A stretch of DNA of 64,000 nucleotides from Siphonodentalium dalli (lineage: Eukaryota; Mollusca; Scaphopoda; Gadilida; Siphonodentaliidae): assembly GCA_032622095.1 (NCBI GenBank), contig CP136067.1, positions 48,709,899 through 48,773,898 of the forward strand, written 5' to 3'. Under the pieces are notes generated by a model, which saw only the letters and a program-made list of their open reading frames with translations, did no database searches and was not told the origin of the DNA. Shown in pieces: positions 1 through 10,202 of the stretch (its first letter is position 1; every line of letters starts with the position of its first letter). The translations under genes and the position numbers were made by a program.

Positions 1-176
1 ACTTGTTCGGGTGCTGAAACACCGTTGCATCGACAGTGGACTACATTTGTTGCAATTACTATACACATGCGTGTATTAAACGTGAGCTTATTGGTACGAT
101 GTCTTGTCATCATAGTTCGTTAGGTACACGTACAGCGTTGAAACGAATTTCGAAAATGTAGTGAAACAAAACGCAC

Positions 177-3151
177 CTGTTTGGATTCGAAGAATTCCTT
201 ATACCCGCCATGAAGGATATAGATTTCAGGGTAAAACAGGTTCGGGTAATTCTCTGCGTTCATCTCTCTGTCCTTCTGTCGCAGGTGTCTGAGCCTAGAA
301 AAAATACATTCAGATATAAACCTTGGCTCACGACATAATCATAGCAATAACATATACATGTAGTGAACTGTATTGCTACGTGTATGCTTACATCCGATTA
401 CAAAGAACTTAATAAAATAATTAAATAATGCTCCAATTTCTCCTTTTTAAATTTCATGTTAAACTTAAAGGGGTATACTAAATCCGGCCATATATGGGAC
501 CATCTGCTTTTATATAGAATATAAGCATATAATTAATGAATTTGAGCCATGAATTAGTATGAAATAGTATAATGATAATGAATTTATGACTCCAGGCATG
601 AATTCATTATCATTACAATTACCCTGTCAAGGAGATAGTCCCATAAATTGACGGATTTAGTGTACAGTACCCCTTTAAGGTTTGTTAATTAATACTTTAA
701 TAAACTATGGTTGACATAGAATTGATACTTACATTTTTGGACCGCGTTCAGATGAGAACTCGCAGTGAAAGATGACGATGGTCCGGTGTTTGAGGGGAGC
801 GTCGCCCAGAAACCTCTTCTCGATCATCGCCTGTGTGTGGAGATTCTCAGCATCCTGCAAATAAGAGGTGACTTAGATACAGATCCTAAGACAATACAAA
901 CACTACACAATTCAACCGCAAAATCGGCCGATAGGAAAACTGATTATTATTTTAACAAAAATATATTTTTTTCGGGTATTGTCGATTGTTGGGTGGCTGA
1001 ATTTAGATTATTGACACAAACCACCATTAAGGGTGATACCATACATCTGAATTGATATTCTGAGCGTGTTACAAATTTTATTATTGGACTCATCAACAAA
1101 CAAAAAATCCATTAAGAAATAAAACTATACGGATATACATGTACAATATGTAATTTCAACATATATATTGATATTTGTTACGTAATAAAATAATGTTGTC
1201 AATCAACATAATGCCAATAAGATCATTTAACTTGGCATGATCCTCATTATTTTACAAAAGAAAGAAATCGATTGTTGTGTGAAATTGGCAAATATTAGAA
1301 CAGAGGTCACGTCGGTGACGCACACGTACCTGGATATGACCACCTTCGTACTCATATGGGTATCGACAGTCTACGACCACAAACTCGTCGACGCTGTTGC
1401 TGAATCGGCCTGACATCAAATCTTCCAACTGTAAAAAAAATGAATGACAAATTTCACTACCTATATGTTATAACTGGAACAAATCTACGATGAAGGTATA
1501 CGGTATTTGGATATGTTCCACGTTATTGGTGGACTCGTCCTATAAGAACACGGGACGTCTGGTGAAGAATTTCGAGACATGATTGTATACATCATTTATC
1601 ACACATCTTTCCTAACCTAACTACTTCATTATCTTCACCCATCAATCACACCCCACTCTTTCTCATCCCAACTCGCTTAACTATCCAAACATTTATGAGA
1701 AAACATAGAACTATATTAAAATTGTCGTCTTCTTTACCAAGTAGTTGTCTGTATTGACACGTCACACTTGGGGTAACATTTCAAGAGGAAATAATTTGTA
1801 TCCCATCATAATTTGAACAGTTTGCTTTTCTATCAGTTTGAATTTCAGATATAGAAGGAAGTCCAGATAGTTGGGCACAAAAGCAACATGGGAACATTCA
1901 TATTACATTTATACGACAATCAAATACATGTATTGGAAGTCTCGATTATTGTATACATTAATCATTTGAAAGCACTCACTGTTTGTGGGGAGATGTACTT
2001 AAGATCCTTGTGCCGACCGGAGATGACATGGAGAGTGTGGGTCAGGGTCCCGTCACCAATCAGATCGTCGTTGGAGGTAATCGAGTTCAGAGCTTCTTTA
2101 ATTCTCACGTCGTCTTTGGCTGATTTCTCTACCAGGTGGCGTTTGGCTGCTGGTTCGATGATGTCACACTTATCAGCGATCTGGCGCTTCAGACAGTTGT
2201 CGGAGGATTTTGAACGCCCGAAAAGACATCGAACTGGTCTACGACAGATGGAAAACTGGAAGGGATATATATAGAACAGATATTTACTTGTTTAGATGTT
2301 TGTTTTCCAGTGGCTTAAATACAAAAATTCAACAAATAAAATGTGTGCGTATGATACTGGCAATTGCGTTTGAAGCATTGCAACGCATATATTCATGCTG
2401 AACTGTTTTGGTTTGGGTGGTGCCTGCAGTTGATACATGTATGACCGTTTGTATTATGTTCTTTATATATATATATTGTGTTCATATATACAATCTTCAG
2501 TAATGGAGGATAATTAAAGATATATATCATTGTGGCGTTCTTGGTTTACGTAATTTATAAATAACAATTACACGTACCTCAGACTTAGTTGGTGTTTCTG
2601 ATGGGAGAATCGAACAGAAACTACCCTCATGTTCGCTGATGTGTGCAGCAGTTGGTGTCTGGAAAACAAATTATATTGATTAATGTGGATATAATTAGCC
2701 ATATCAGTTAACATTTAAGTCAAGCAACTCAATTACTATTTCCTGTGAGCAGCATAATATGCCTCTTATACTATATATACAGCATAGACTAATGAAAGAA
2801 AATAGTCGAAAATATGCGAATAAAAAACATAACATAATTTGACCATGTATGTGCCATAATAGAAACGTATACAGGTTCATTACTGTGGTTGCTTTAAAAT
2901 TTTCACATAAACCGAACTGACGAAATAATTTGTGATCGATTCCTTAATACTGCTCTTAAATAAGCACAATGTTTAAACTGAACAATTTTCTCTAAATTAC
3001 GGATAATAGGTCCTTATAAATCACGTTTGTACGAGTTGGCAATTTCTCCTGCTCTAATCCTGCTTACCTCTACGTCTATACCGCTATCTCTGGACGACTC
3101 ATCGACTTGAAGCTTGAAGTCACAAGGGCTCAACAGCTGGATGATATCCAT
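177..3151 (-). CDS. cdc25: CDC25-type phosphatase, copy A (C-terminal exon outside window)
   Basis: This is a dual-specificity phosphatase of the CDC25 family, which removes inhibitory phosphates from CDK1/2 to drive S and M phase. Minus-strand exons with GT-AG borders are 3068-3184 (exon 2, ATG at 3151), 2578-2658, 1980-2255, 1330-1428, 733-854 and 177-294. Exon 8 would lie left of base 1. All splice phases are 0 except exon 6/7, which is phase 2. Family motifs appear in order: LIGDGT and KYISP (exon 4), [12 protein letters not shown] (exon 5), active site HCEFSSER (HCX5R, exon 6), and [15 protein letters not shown] (exon 7). The visible part is unbroken and matches copies B and C. Family identity is very secure. 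The start is inferred: the ATG is the first one downstream of the putative TATA/start site and sits in ACCATGG. Confidence 0.88.
465..678. mobile_element. TTAA-flanked piggyBac-like MITE in intron 6 of copy A
   Basis: A 206-bp element (469-674) sits between TTAA duplications at 465-468 and 675-678. Its ends are inverted repeats: AGGGGTA..TACTAAATCC on the left and the complement of AGGGGTACTGTACACTAAAT on the right; the left arm lacks five bases. The inner arms also pair, including a 15-bp perfect match between 570-584 and 601-615. It has no coding capacity. TTAA target duplication is typical of piggyBac; assignment to that superfamily is inference. Confidence 0.7.
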
Positions 3152-3706
3152 GGTATCGTCTATGTCGAAAGTGATGTTAGGAATCTGAAAGAAAAATGGT
3201 TTCAATTAATTAATTGAAGCAAAAGAGGAATCATTGACGTCTAGCTAGGATATCAACCTACTGTCAGCTACACTATCTATAGATATAGGCAATATATCAC
3301 CAACACTAATATTGCGGGAATTTGATCTATTCTGGTGATATTCTCCGATACGTTCAATTATTTGAAATATTTAATAAAACGCGGAAATATTCAGGCAACT
3401 AAAAATGTATTGGGCAATAAATTGTTGCCGCTAAATTCCATCACCTCGCTAAAGAATGTCAGATAATGAGCACACGCTACATGCCACTGATAAGATATAT
3501 TTGATCCAGTTTATGCGGTCGCCATGGGAATGATAAATGTAAGGGAATACACTATAACTTAAAATAGGTGTATCGACATAGGTGTATTCCCGGTTCGAAA
3601 TGTTAAATAATAGCATTAAGGCTCTGCAAGTACCAGTTTTGAAACATGTGAAATGAATTGAGGTAAACGGTAAAACTGAGAACCACGCGATGACGAGGAT
3701 ACTCAC

Positions 3707-3763
3707 AATGGGTTCAAGGCGAGAAGAGCGAATGAATAAAAAGTCCAAACTTTACTGCTTATA
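3707..3763 (-). promoter_or_regulatory. Promoter and leader exon 1 of copy A
   Basis: On the minus strand a TATAAG box (3758-3763) lies about 30 bp before a TTCATTC initiator-like site near 3733. The transcript would then read about 27 nt to a strong donor ATT|gtgagt at 3707. Exon 1 has no ATG. Its only open frame compatible with exon 2 meets a TAA just upstream, so it is most simply 5' UTR. The TATA box, the spacing and the donor recur in every copy that keeps its 5' end. The start site itself is inferred. Confidence 0.5.
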
Positions 3764-4500
3764 AAGTATATAAGGGACAGAATGTTGTTTATTTTGAGAA
3801 TACGTGAGAAACTATTCGCGATGTTGTATGATAACAAATTGTAACACATCGGGATCGCGTGGCAGAACGTTGCTCACGGATACGGCTGCCTATCACAACT
3901 CGGGGCGTTAAAATTACACAGATAGTGGGAAGAGCAGCGTCGATGCGCATGACAACGTGTTAGATTTCCTGTTCAGAAGTGTTTAGTCGAATATTTGGAA
4001 GTGAGCTAACAGTTTGTGAGTGAAATTCAGCCCAGGAACTGTCAACTATATTGTTTACAACTTATCAACTATGTTAGCAATTTGGTCAGTCGGTGATTTG
4101 CTGAAGATGAATAACGACCAATGTGGGGATCACGAACCTCACGAAGGCCCACAAAATATATTAACACCGACACGGTGCTATTGTTTTTGTTATCTGCTGA
4201 AGAAACACCGGGACCTAAGTTTTCTCAATTATATGAATTGAACAAATCTGTATCGGGCACATATATTCCGGACAATGTCTGTTACCACCAATGTGATGAG
4301 AATTCAACAATCTTATGCGACCTACTAACTTCAATATAATACTCTTTAGTCCGACCTCTACGATGAAGAGCAGTGAGGTTATTGAATTGTATCATTTTTC
4401 TATTCACAAATTCGTGGAGAGTATATATAAACAGTAAAAAACCCAAATGTAAAAGTCAAAACCAAATGTAATAATCAATTAGCACATATCAGCGGCGAAA
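3764..4500. repeat. Promoter-proximal upstream block P, copy A
   Basis: No gene is supported here. The block is repeated upstream of every copy that keeps its 5' end, and again as detached copies at 6074-7072, 35881-36467 and 43269-43855. It holds the invariant stretch 'acatcgggatcgcgtggcag' and a segment starting 'gatgaataacga'. Short open frames on both strands are not stable between copies. Confidence 0.6.
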
Positions 4501-4522
4501 GGGTGGTGTAACTTCAAAAAAA

Positions 4523-4905
4523 ATAGGTACACATTATTAGAATATCCTGTTTTGTGTAAACATAATTTTAAACATACCATATTGCAGATAGTTGAAAGTA
4601 TTGAGTGTATATAGTTGAATATGCGTTTTCTACTGCAACAAAATGAAATTGAACTGAGAAGTTATCACGGAGCACCATTTTATTAACTACGTGCACACAT
4701 CACGTGACATCAGTTGAGCTTGGCTTACCATATTGTGTAAGTGATTGAATTTCAACCATCAAAGAGTAACTTCGTAATATGTCCCTAGCCTAAGCGCGAC
4801 TGGCGGCGTTTTCTCGCCTGATAGTGTGAAAGTCTGAGCCCTTTATTAATCACCGGAACTAACTTATCTGTTTCGTCGTTAACATTATCACTACAATACG
4901 TGCAA
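4523..4905. repeat. Upstream block Q, diverged first copy
   Basis: This begins 'aggtacacattatta' and ends near 'taacattatcac'. It is the diverged partner of the blocks at 5151-5760 and 7077-7690. On the minus strand it contains CAATATG followed by donor-like gtatgt and gtaagt sites, so noncoding leader exons are possible but unproven. Confidence 0.55.
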
Positions 4906-5079
4906 TAAGACATTATATGGTCGTGTAATAGAGGACGAGACGGTTAGCTTTTATTAAGTCTCCCCATCCAATTACTTTGACTCCCGTACATGTAAGTGAT
5001 TTCAGTGAACACATGTGGTAAATGAGAAGATCACACCACCTATTCGACCATACCGGGCGCTTCACACCAAACTACTCTC

Positions 5080-5134
<55 letters not shown>
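5080..5134. repeat. (CT)n microsatellite
   Basis: This is an almost pure CT dinucleotide run bounded by 'actactctcc' and 'ccctctatctctagag'. The equivalent array in the B-C spacer is about two bases longer, and the one upstream of copy C is clearly shorter, as expected of slippage after duplication. Confidence 0.9.
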
Positions 5135-5135
<1 letters not shown>

Positions 5136-5150
5136 TATCTCTAGAGGACT

Positions 5151-5760
5151 TAATAGGTACACATTATTAACAGATCCGGTTTTGTGTAGACATAATTTTA
5201 AACATACCATATTGTAGATAGTTGAAAGTATTGAGTGTTTATGAATATGCGTTTTCTACTGCAACAAAATGAAATTGAACTGACAAGTTAAGACGGGGCA
5301 CCATTTTATTAACTACGTGCACATATCACGTGACTTCAGTTGAGCTTGGCTTACCATATTGTGCAAGTGATTGAATTTCAACCGACAAAGAGTCACTTCG
5401 TAATATGTCCCTAGCCCATAAGCGCGACTGGTTGCGTTTTCTCGCCTGATAGTGTGAAAGTCTGACCCCTTTATTACTCACCGGAACTAACTTATATGTT
5501 TCGTCGTTAACATTATCACTCCGCGAGGAGCTTATCACTCAGAGGGGAGCTTTACGAATGTGACAAGTTTGAAGAATTCGTTTCGCTTTTTTTTTCAACT
5601 CAGGTTTTGCCCCCAAATTATCCGTAGTAATGGTCAATTCTATACCATTCCAGTGATGTTCGGAAGATCAATATACACGTAGGTCGATAAATACAACAAT
5701 GCGGACTTTATATGCCAACGGAAGACGTGGACCCTATGTCAAGGAGTTCTATAAATATAT
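5151..5760. repeat. Upstream block Q, second copy
   Basis: A direct repeat nearly identical to 7077-7690. It ends with 'ctataaatatatatagg', which looks like a plus-strand TATA box but has no consistent gene after it. A short minus-strand frame here has two donor-like sites (CCG|gtgagt and ATG|gtaagc). I see no gene that can be supported. Confidence 0.65.
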
Positions 5761-6073
5761 ATAGGGGCACCCTTTTGCATTATTGTTCAGCAACCGCTGG
5801 GCAGATTTAGCTGATATTTGGTATGGTGATAGAACAGCATGGGGGAACAGCTGCATGCATAGCGTGGATTTCGCCCACTTATTTTCACCAGAGTTATGGC
5901 CCTTTTATTTACTTAGAAAATTAAATTTTTCTCTTGTTTTTGGGGTTTCCAGATGATAGCGTGAGCTTTGGTGGTACGATTGCAAACTTAAATCCCGTAG
6001 TTTTGTGGACCAGTTATATGAAAATACATGTCAAGTGCGAATTTGGGTATGATCTGATTTTGCCAGAGTTATG
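5761..6073. repeat. Dispersed 'gttatggccctttt' repeat (mollusc-like)
   Basis: This contains 'cagcaaccgctggg', 'ttggtatggtgatagaacag' and 'gttatggcccttttattta' in the order also seen at 7691-7955 and, as about 350-bp tandem monomers, at 16181-16860. Similar text is common in mollusc genomes as I remember them; no search was run. Confidence 0.55.
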
Positions 6074-7072
6074 GCGGTCGCCATGCGAATGATAAATGTA
6101 AGGGAATACATTATAACTTAAAATATGTGTATCGACATAGAGATGTATTCCCGGTTCGAAATGTTAAATAATAGCATTAAGGCTCTGCAAGTACCAGTTT
6201 TGAAACATGTGAAATGAATTGAGGTACTCGGTAAAACTGAGAACCACGCGATGACGAGGATACTCACAATGGGTTCAAGGCGAGAAGGGCGAATGAATAA
6301 AACGTCCAAACTTTACTGCTTATAAAGTAAGGGACAGAATGTTGTTTATTTTGAGAATACGTGAGAAACGATTCGCGATGTTGTATGATAACAAATTGTA
6401 ACACATCGGGATCGCGTGGCAGAATGTTGCTCACGGATACGGCTGCCTATCACAACTCGGGGCGTTAAAATTACACAGATAGTGGGAAGAGCAGCGTCGA
6501 TGCGCATGACAACGTGTTAGATTTCCTGTTCAGAAGTGTTTAGTCGCATGTTTGGAAGTGAGATAACAGTTTGTGAGTGAAATTCAGCCCAGGAACTGTC
6601 AAATATATTGTTTACAACTTATCAACTATGTCAGCAATTTGGTCAGTCGGTGGTTTGCTGAAGATGAATAACGATCAATGGGGGATCACGAACCTCCCGA
6701 AGGCCCACAAACTATACTAACACTGACAAGGCGCTTCTTTTTTTTATCTTCTGAAGAAACATCGGGACCTAACTTTTCTAAATTCTATGAATTGAACAGA
6801 TCTGTCTCGGGCACATATAGTCCGGACAATGTACGTAACGTATGTTACCACCAATGTGATGAGAATTCAACAATCTTATGCGACCTACTAACTTCAATAT
6901 GATACTCTTTATTCCGGCCTCCACGGTGAAGAGCAGTGAGGTTTTTTAATTGTATCTTGTTTCTATTAACAAATTCGTGGAAAGTATATATAAACAGCAA
7001 AAACCCAAATGTAAAAGACAAACCCAAATGTAAAAGTCAATTAGCACATATCAGCGCGGAACGGGTGTTGTA
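6074..7072 (-). repeat. Detached duplicate of promoter, exon 1 and block P
   Basis: This stretch repeats 3516-4500 but is not followed by exons 2-8. It includes a TATAAG box at 6319-6324, leader exon 1 at about 6268-6294 and the gtgagt donor. It could be an alternative upstream promoter and first exon for copy A, or a duplication remnant. The B-C and C-D spacers lack it. Confidence 0.7.
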
Positions 7073-7076
7073 ACTT

Positions 7077-7690
7077 AATAGGTACACATTATTAACAGAT
7101 CCGGTTTTGTGTAGACATAATTTTAAACATACCATATTGTAGATAGTTGAAAGTATTGAGTGTTTATGAATATGCGTTTTCTACTGCAACAAAATGAAAT
7201 TGAACTGACAAGTTAAGACGGGGCACCATTTTATTAACTACGTGCACATATCACGTGACTTCAGTTGAGCTTGGCTTACCATATTGTGCAAGTGATTGAA
7301 TTTCAACCGACAAAGAGTCAATTCGTAATATGTCCCTAGCCCATAAGCGCGACTGGTTGCGTTTTCTCGCCTGATAGTGTGAAAGTCTGACCCCTTTATT
7401 ACTCACCGGAACTAACTTATATGTTTCGTCGTTAACATTATCACTCCGCGAGGAGCTTATCACTTTACGAATGTGACAAGTTTGAAGAATTCGTTTCGCT
7501 TTTTTGTTCAACTCAGGTTTTGCCCCCAAATTATCCGTAGTAATGGTCACTTCTATACCATTCCAGTGATGTTCGGAAGATCAATATACACGTAGGTCGA
7601 TAAATACAACAATGCGGACTTTATATGCCAACGGAAGACGTGGATCCTATGTCAAGGAGTTCTATAAATATATATAGGGGCACCCTTTTG
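7077..7690. repeat. Upstream block Q, third copy
   Basis: A direct repeat of 5151-5760. It lacks the 'cagaggggagc' stretch at its middle, so the short frame on the minus strand is extended here, which shows that frame is not constrained. No gene is supported. Confidence 0.65.
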
Positions 7691-8760
7691 CATTATTGTT
7701 CAGCAACCGCTGGGCAAATTTAGCTGATATTTGGTATGGTGATAGAACAGCATGGGGGAACAGCTACATGCATAACGTGGATTTCGTCCACCCATTTTCA
7801 CCAGAGTTTTTGCCCTTTATTTACTTAGAAAATTAAATTTTTCTCTTGTTTTTGGGGTTTCCAAATGATAGCGTGAGCTTTGGTGGTACGATTGCAAACT
7901 TAAATCCCATAGTTTTGTGGACCAGTTATATGAAAATACATGTCAAGTGCGAAAATGCCACGCGACAGCGTACCTCTTGTTACATACAGCCGACTAAGGG
8001 TATGTTCTAAGAGCTGGAAAACTTCGCAATTGGTCTTATATTTATGTGGCGCGTGTTGGAAAGGGATGAATCACTATGAATTTAGTTTTTAGTAGGACCC
8101 TCTTTTGTGAATTCGGTATGCACCACGTGACCAGAAAGAGCTTGTATTATCAGATTGAGTAACGGATTGAATTTCATCAGCCAGCAAAGAGCCATTTCCC
8201 ATATGGCACCAGCCAATGCAGATGTGACAGTCGGCCTTTTCCGATTGGAGGGTGCAATAAGCCGGTCCTTTAAAGGACAGATAATTTTGGCCAGATGCTA
8301 AGTGAACAGTCAATATAGTTTAGTTATATGTGTTATTATATTACCACACACATTTGGAATTTATTAGTGTCGAGATCCTTTTTTCGCCACGAAGATTAGA
8401 AGGCCCCTACCTGGTCACTATACCACGGGTTCCTGTCAGATTAGTCATAAAACAAAAAGTACCTATATATTAGACTTATATATAGGTAAGTTTCGCAGAA
8501 GTGAAGCAAACGCTCTTTATTTTTTGCCTTATCATCCATAAACTGGCAAGCAATACTGCTCTTTATTATTCCACCGACATTTTTTATTTTCGGAACTGGA
8601 CGGTGTGTGCGGAAAAGCTAGAACAATTCCACGGTGATTGAAATGGCAACCCAAAATGAACAGTGACAGATTACAATTTAATATACATCCGTTATAATTC
8701 AAACTATGGACAAACGCCCGTTTTATGAGCATATATAAATACACGATTTGATATCCAATA
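7691..8760. repeat. Spacer: mollusc-like repeat remnant and block S
   Basis: Bases 7691-7955 repeat 5761-6040. The remainder (block S) recurs at 16989-17795 and in part at 35690-35880 and 43080-43268. It contains a perfect 10-bp inverted repeat, acctatatat/atatataggt, at 8461-8487, also present near 17500, 50588 and 54476. No coding exon was recognised. Confidence 0.5.
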
Positions 8761-8768
8761 GTACTTAC

Positions 8769-8807
8769 TATATTGACTGTTCTGATTGCATATTTTTTGG
8801 AGTTTTA
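8769..8807 (-). other. Candidate 39-nt mini-exon Y
   Basis: On the minus strand a 39-nt stretch lies between a pyrimidine-rich acceptor (ttaactctcag) and a consensus donor (gtaagtac). The same arrangement is at 17801-17839, 27389-27427, 27965-28003, 50887-50925 and 54771-54809, with 31-nt versions at 24907-24937 and 26186-26216. No partner gene could be assigned; a noncoding leader exon of the next CDC25 copy is one possibility. Confidence 0.3.
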
Positions 8808-8910
8808 CTGAGAGTTACAATAAAAACAATCTAAAACGATTATCTCGATCCTGACCATGAAGCGAGGAAACCATACATGCATCAATTTAATGGATCTGGT
8901 TGAATTCTCC

Positions 8911-9112
8911 ATATAGTTGACGTGAAGGCCACATAAGAACATGAGAATGAGTAATCGTAACTTACCTTGCGCGCCTGTGTATGAACCGGGAATATAGAAC
9001 TCTAGGCTACCATATAGTTGACGCGAAGGCCACATAAGAACATGCGAATGAGTAATCGTAACTTACCTTGCGCGCCTGTGTATGAGCCGGGAATATAGAA
9101 CTCTAGGCTACC
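8911..9112. repeat. 101-bp tandem duplication with a donor-like site
   Basis: Two near-identical 101-bp units (8911-9011, 9012-9112) each contain, on the minus strand, GCGCAAG|gtaagtta, a consensus splice donor. Copy B's spacer has only one unit (donor at 17998). A related duplication with a different junction is at 27600-27760. Confidence 0.75.
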
Positions 9113-9448
9113 GAGTACCACTCGTATTAGCTTACGTTTTGCTGTATATACAGGGTTTCGATTCCTCATAAGGATTTCCCAAAATGAAGCCGCTTAATGA
9201 GATAATGTTGTTTCGGCAATAACAAGGTTTCCTATTTCTGGATCTTTAATAATCCTCTTATGGGAATTAAAATCCTCGGGTCCTTCGTCAACAAATTCCA
9301 CAAGCATCACACTTTGACAGTTTGACCAAAACAATATAATTTAGTATTGCTCACTCTTAATGAAATTTCAAAACGAGACATTGTCTTGTGTTTGATGTAC
9401 TTAAAACGGAAGGAACATGTACATATTATGTTATTAGATGCAAGTGGC

Positions 9449-9523
9449 AACAGGACTTCCGGTCGTGGAGAAAATCACACTCTGGGCTAGACGAGGTCAT
9501 GGGTTCGAACTTCGAACAAATAC
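9449..9523 (+). repeat. tRNA-derived SINE-like fragment
   Basis: The stretch 'gaggtcatgggttcgaac' resembles a tRNA T-arm with the pol III B box (GGTTCGA). It is preceded by 'tgggctagacgagg' but no full cloverleaf can be folded, so it is not called a tRNA gene. Related copies lie near 18383-18450, 28549-28607, 51456-51530 and 55337-55405. Confidence 0.35.
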
Positions 9524-9532
9524 TATAAAACT

Positions 9533-9654
9533 AAAATTATTGTAATGTGGTTGTTACTTTGGAATTACACATTTTATTATAAAATTATAGCATACAAATT
9601 TGTATTACGTAATTAGTAAATTCCCAAGTAACACTCACGTTACAATAAAATTTT
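9533..9654. mobile_element. Hairpin MITE in the 3' flank of copy B
   Basis: Arms of roughly 30 bp (ATTGTAATGTGGTTGTTAC on the left; the complement of ATTGTAACGTGAGTGTTAC on the right) enclose an AT-rich centre with an atacaaatttgtat-like palindrome. No target duplication is clear. Full-length relatives are at 18458-18576 and 55423-55543; D and G keep mainly the left arm. Confidence 0.6.
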
Positions 9655-9866
9655 TTTTATTATGGTGATCAACTGTATTTCTACCAATGTATGTCTCTCA
9701 CTGTTGATTTAGTTTCAAGATACATGACGAAAACTTCATTAACAACATGCCTCCACGAGAAATGATATTCAACAGATCTTCTGGGACAGTATTGGGCCAT
9801 GGGTTGAGGGAACTCGCAATGTGCCATTCTCGTCGATAGAGTAGTAACATAAGTTTGACAACAATA

Positions 9867-9872
9867 TTTATT
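9867..9872 (-). promoter_or_regulatory. Poly(A) signal AATAAA for copy B
   Basis: AATAAA on the minus strand lies about 330 nt after the stop codon of copy B. It is conserved at the same place in the 3' flanks of C, D, G and I, which suggests a 3' UTR of about 350 nt. Confidence 0.5.
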
Positions 9873-10202
9873 TACAATGTAGCACGTTATGTGAAACAAT
9901 ATATATTAACAATAATTTAGCGAGCTCTTTACAGCATATACATTTTATAAATAACAATAACAGTATCACAGCTAAGCTTGAAAACAAAACAAATATCTCA
10001 CACACCAAGCAGTTCATATATTGCTACCCAAATGACGTTTTTTTGGGGTTGGGGTGTATTAATAAATAGACATGTGACTACCCGTCAAGTACGCTGATCA
10101 AATCTTAAACACTTGGTGCACTGGTGTCTGAGAAATAACATGACAACAAATAACAAATAACAACAAACAACAGAGTAACAACAACTTGATGACGACGAAC
10201 AG

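Noticed and set aside
765-1055. Plus-strand frame of 96 codons repeated at 11166 and 20091
   Set aside because: It is the antisense shadow of CDC25 exon 6 plus intron; the minus strand carries HCEFSSER with proper splice sites.
1888-2274. Plus-strand frame of 128-143 codons repeated at 12289 and 21214
   Set aside because: Antisense shadow of CDC25 exon 4, whose minus-strand reading matches LIGD and KYISP of the family.
3014-3748. Exon 1 as coding start (LFIRSSRLEPI reading)
   Set aside because: The frame that would join exon 2 has no ATG and meets a stop just upstream, while a TATA box at the right distance suggests it is untranslated. Kept as leader, but upstream coding exons are not excluded.
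5080-5134. (CT)n run as a regulatory GAGA-type site
   Set aside because: Its length varies freely between copies and it lies over 1 kb from the inferred start; treated as a microsatellite.
9491-9515. Possible tRNA gene at 'gaggtcatgggttcgaac'
   Set aside because: Only a T-arm-like stretch is present; no acceptor stem, D-arm or anticodon arm could be paired.
9681-9899. Minus-strand frame MFHITCYIVNKYCC.. after copy B and C
   Set aside because: It lies in the CDC25 3' flank over the poly(A) signal, and the related copy at 56278-56499 has a shifted middle, while D and G are not open. Best read as 3' UTR and flank.
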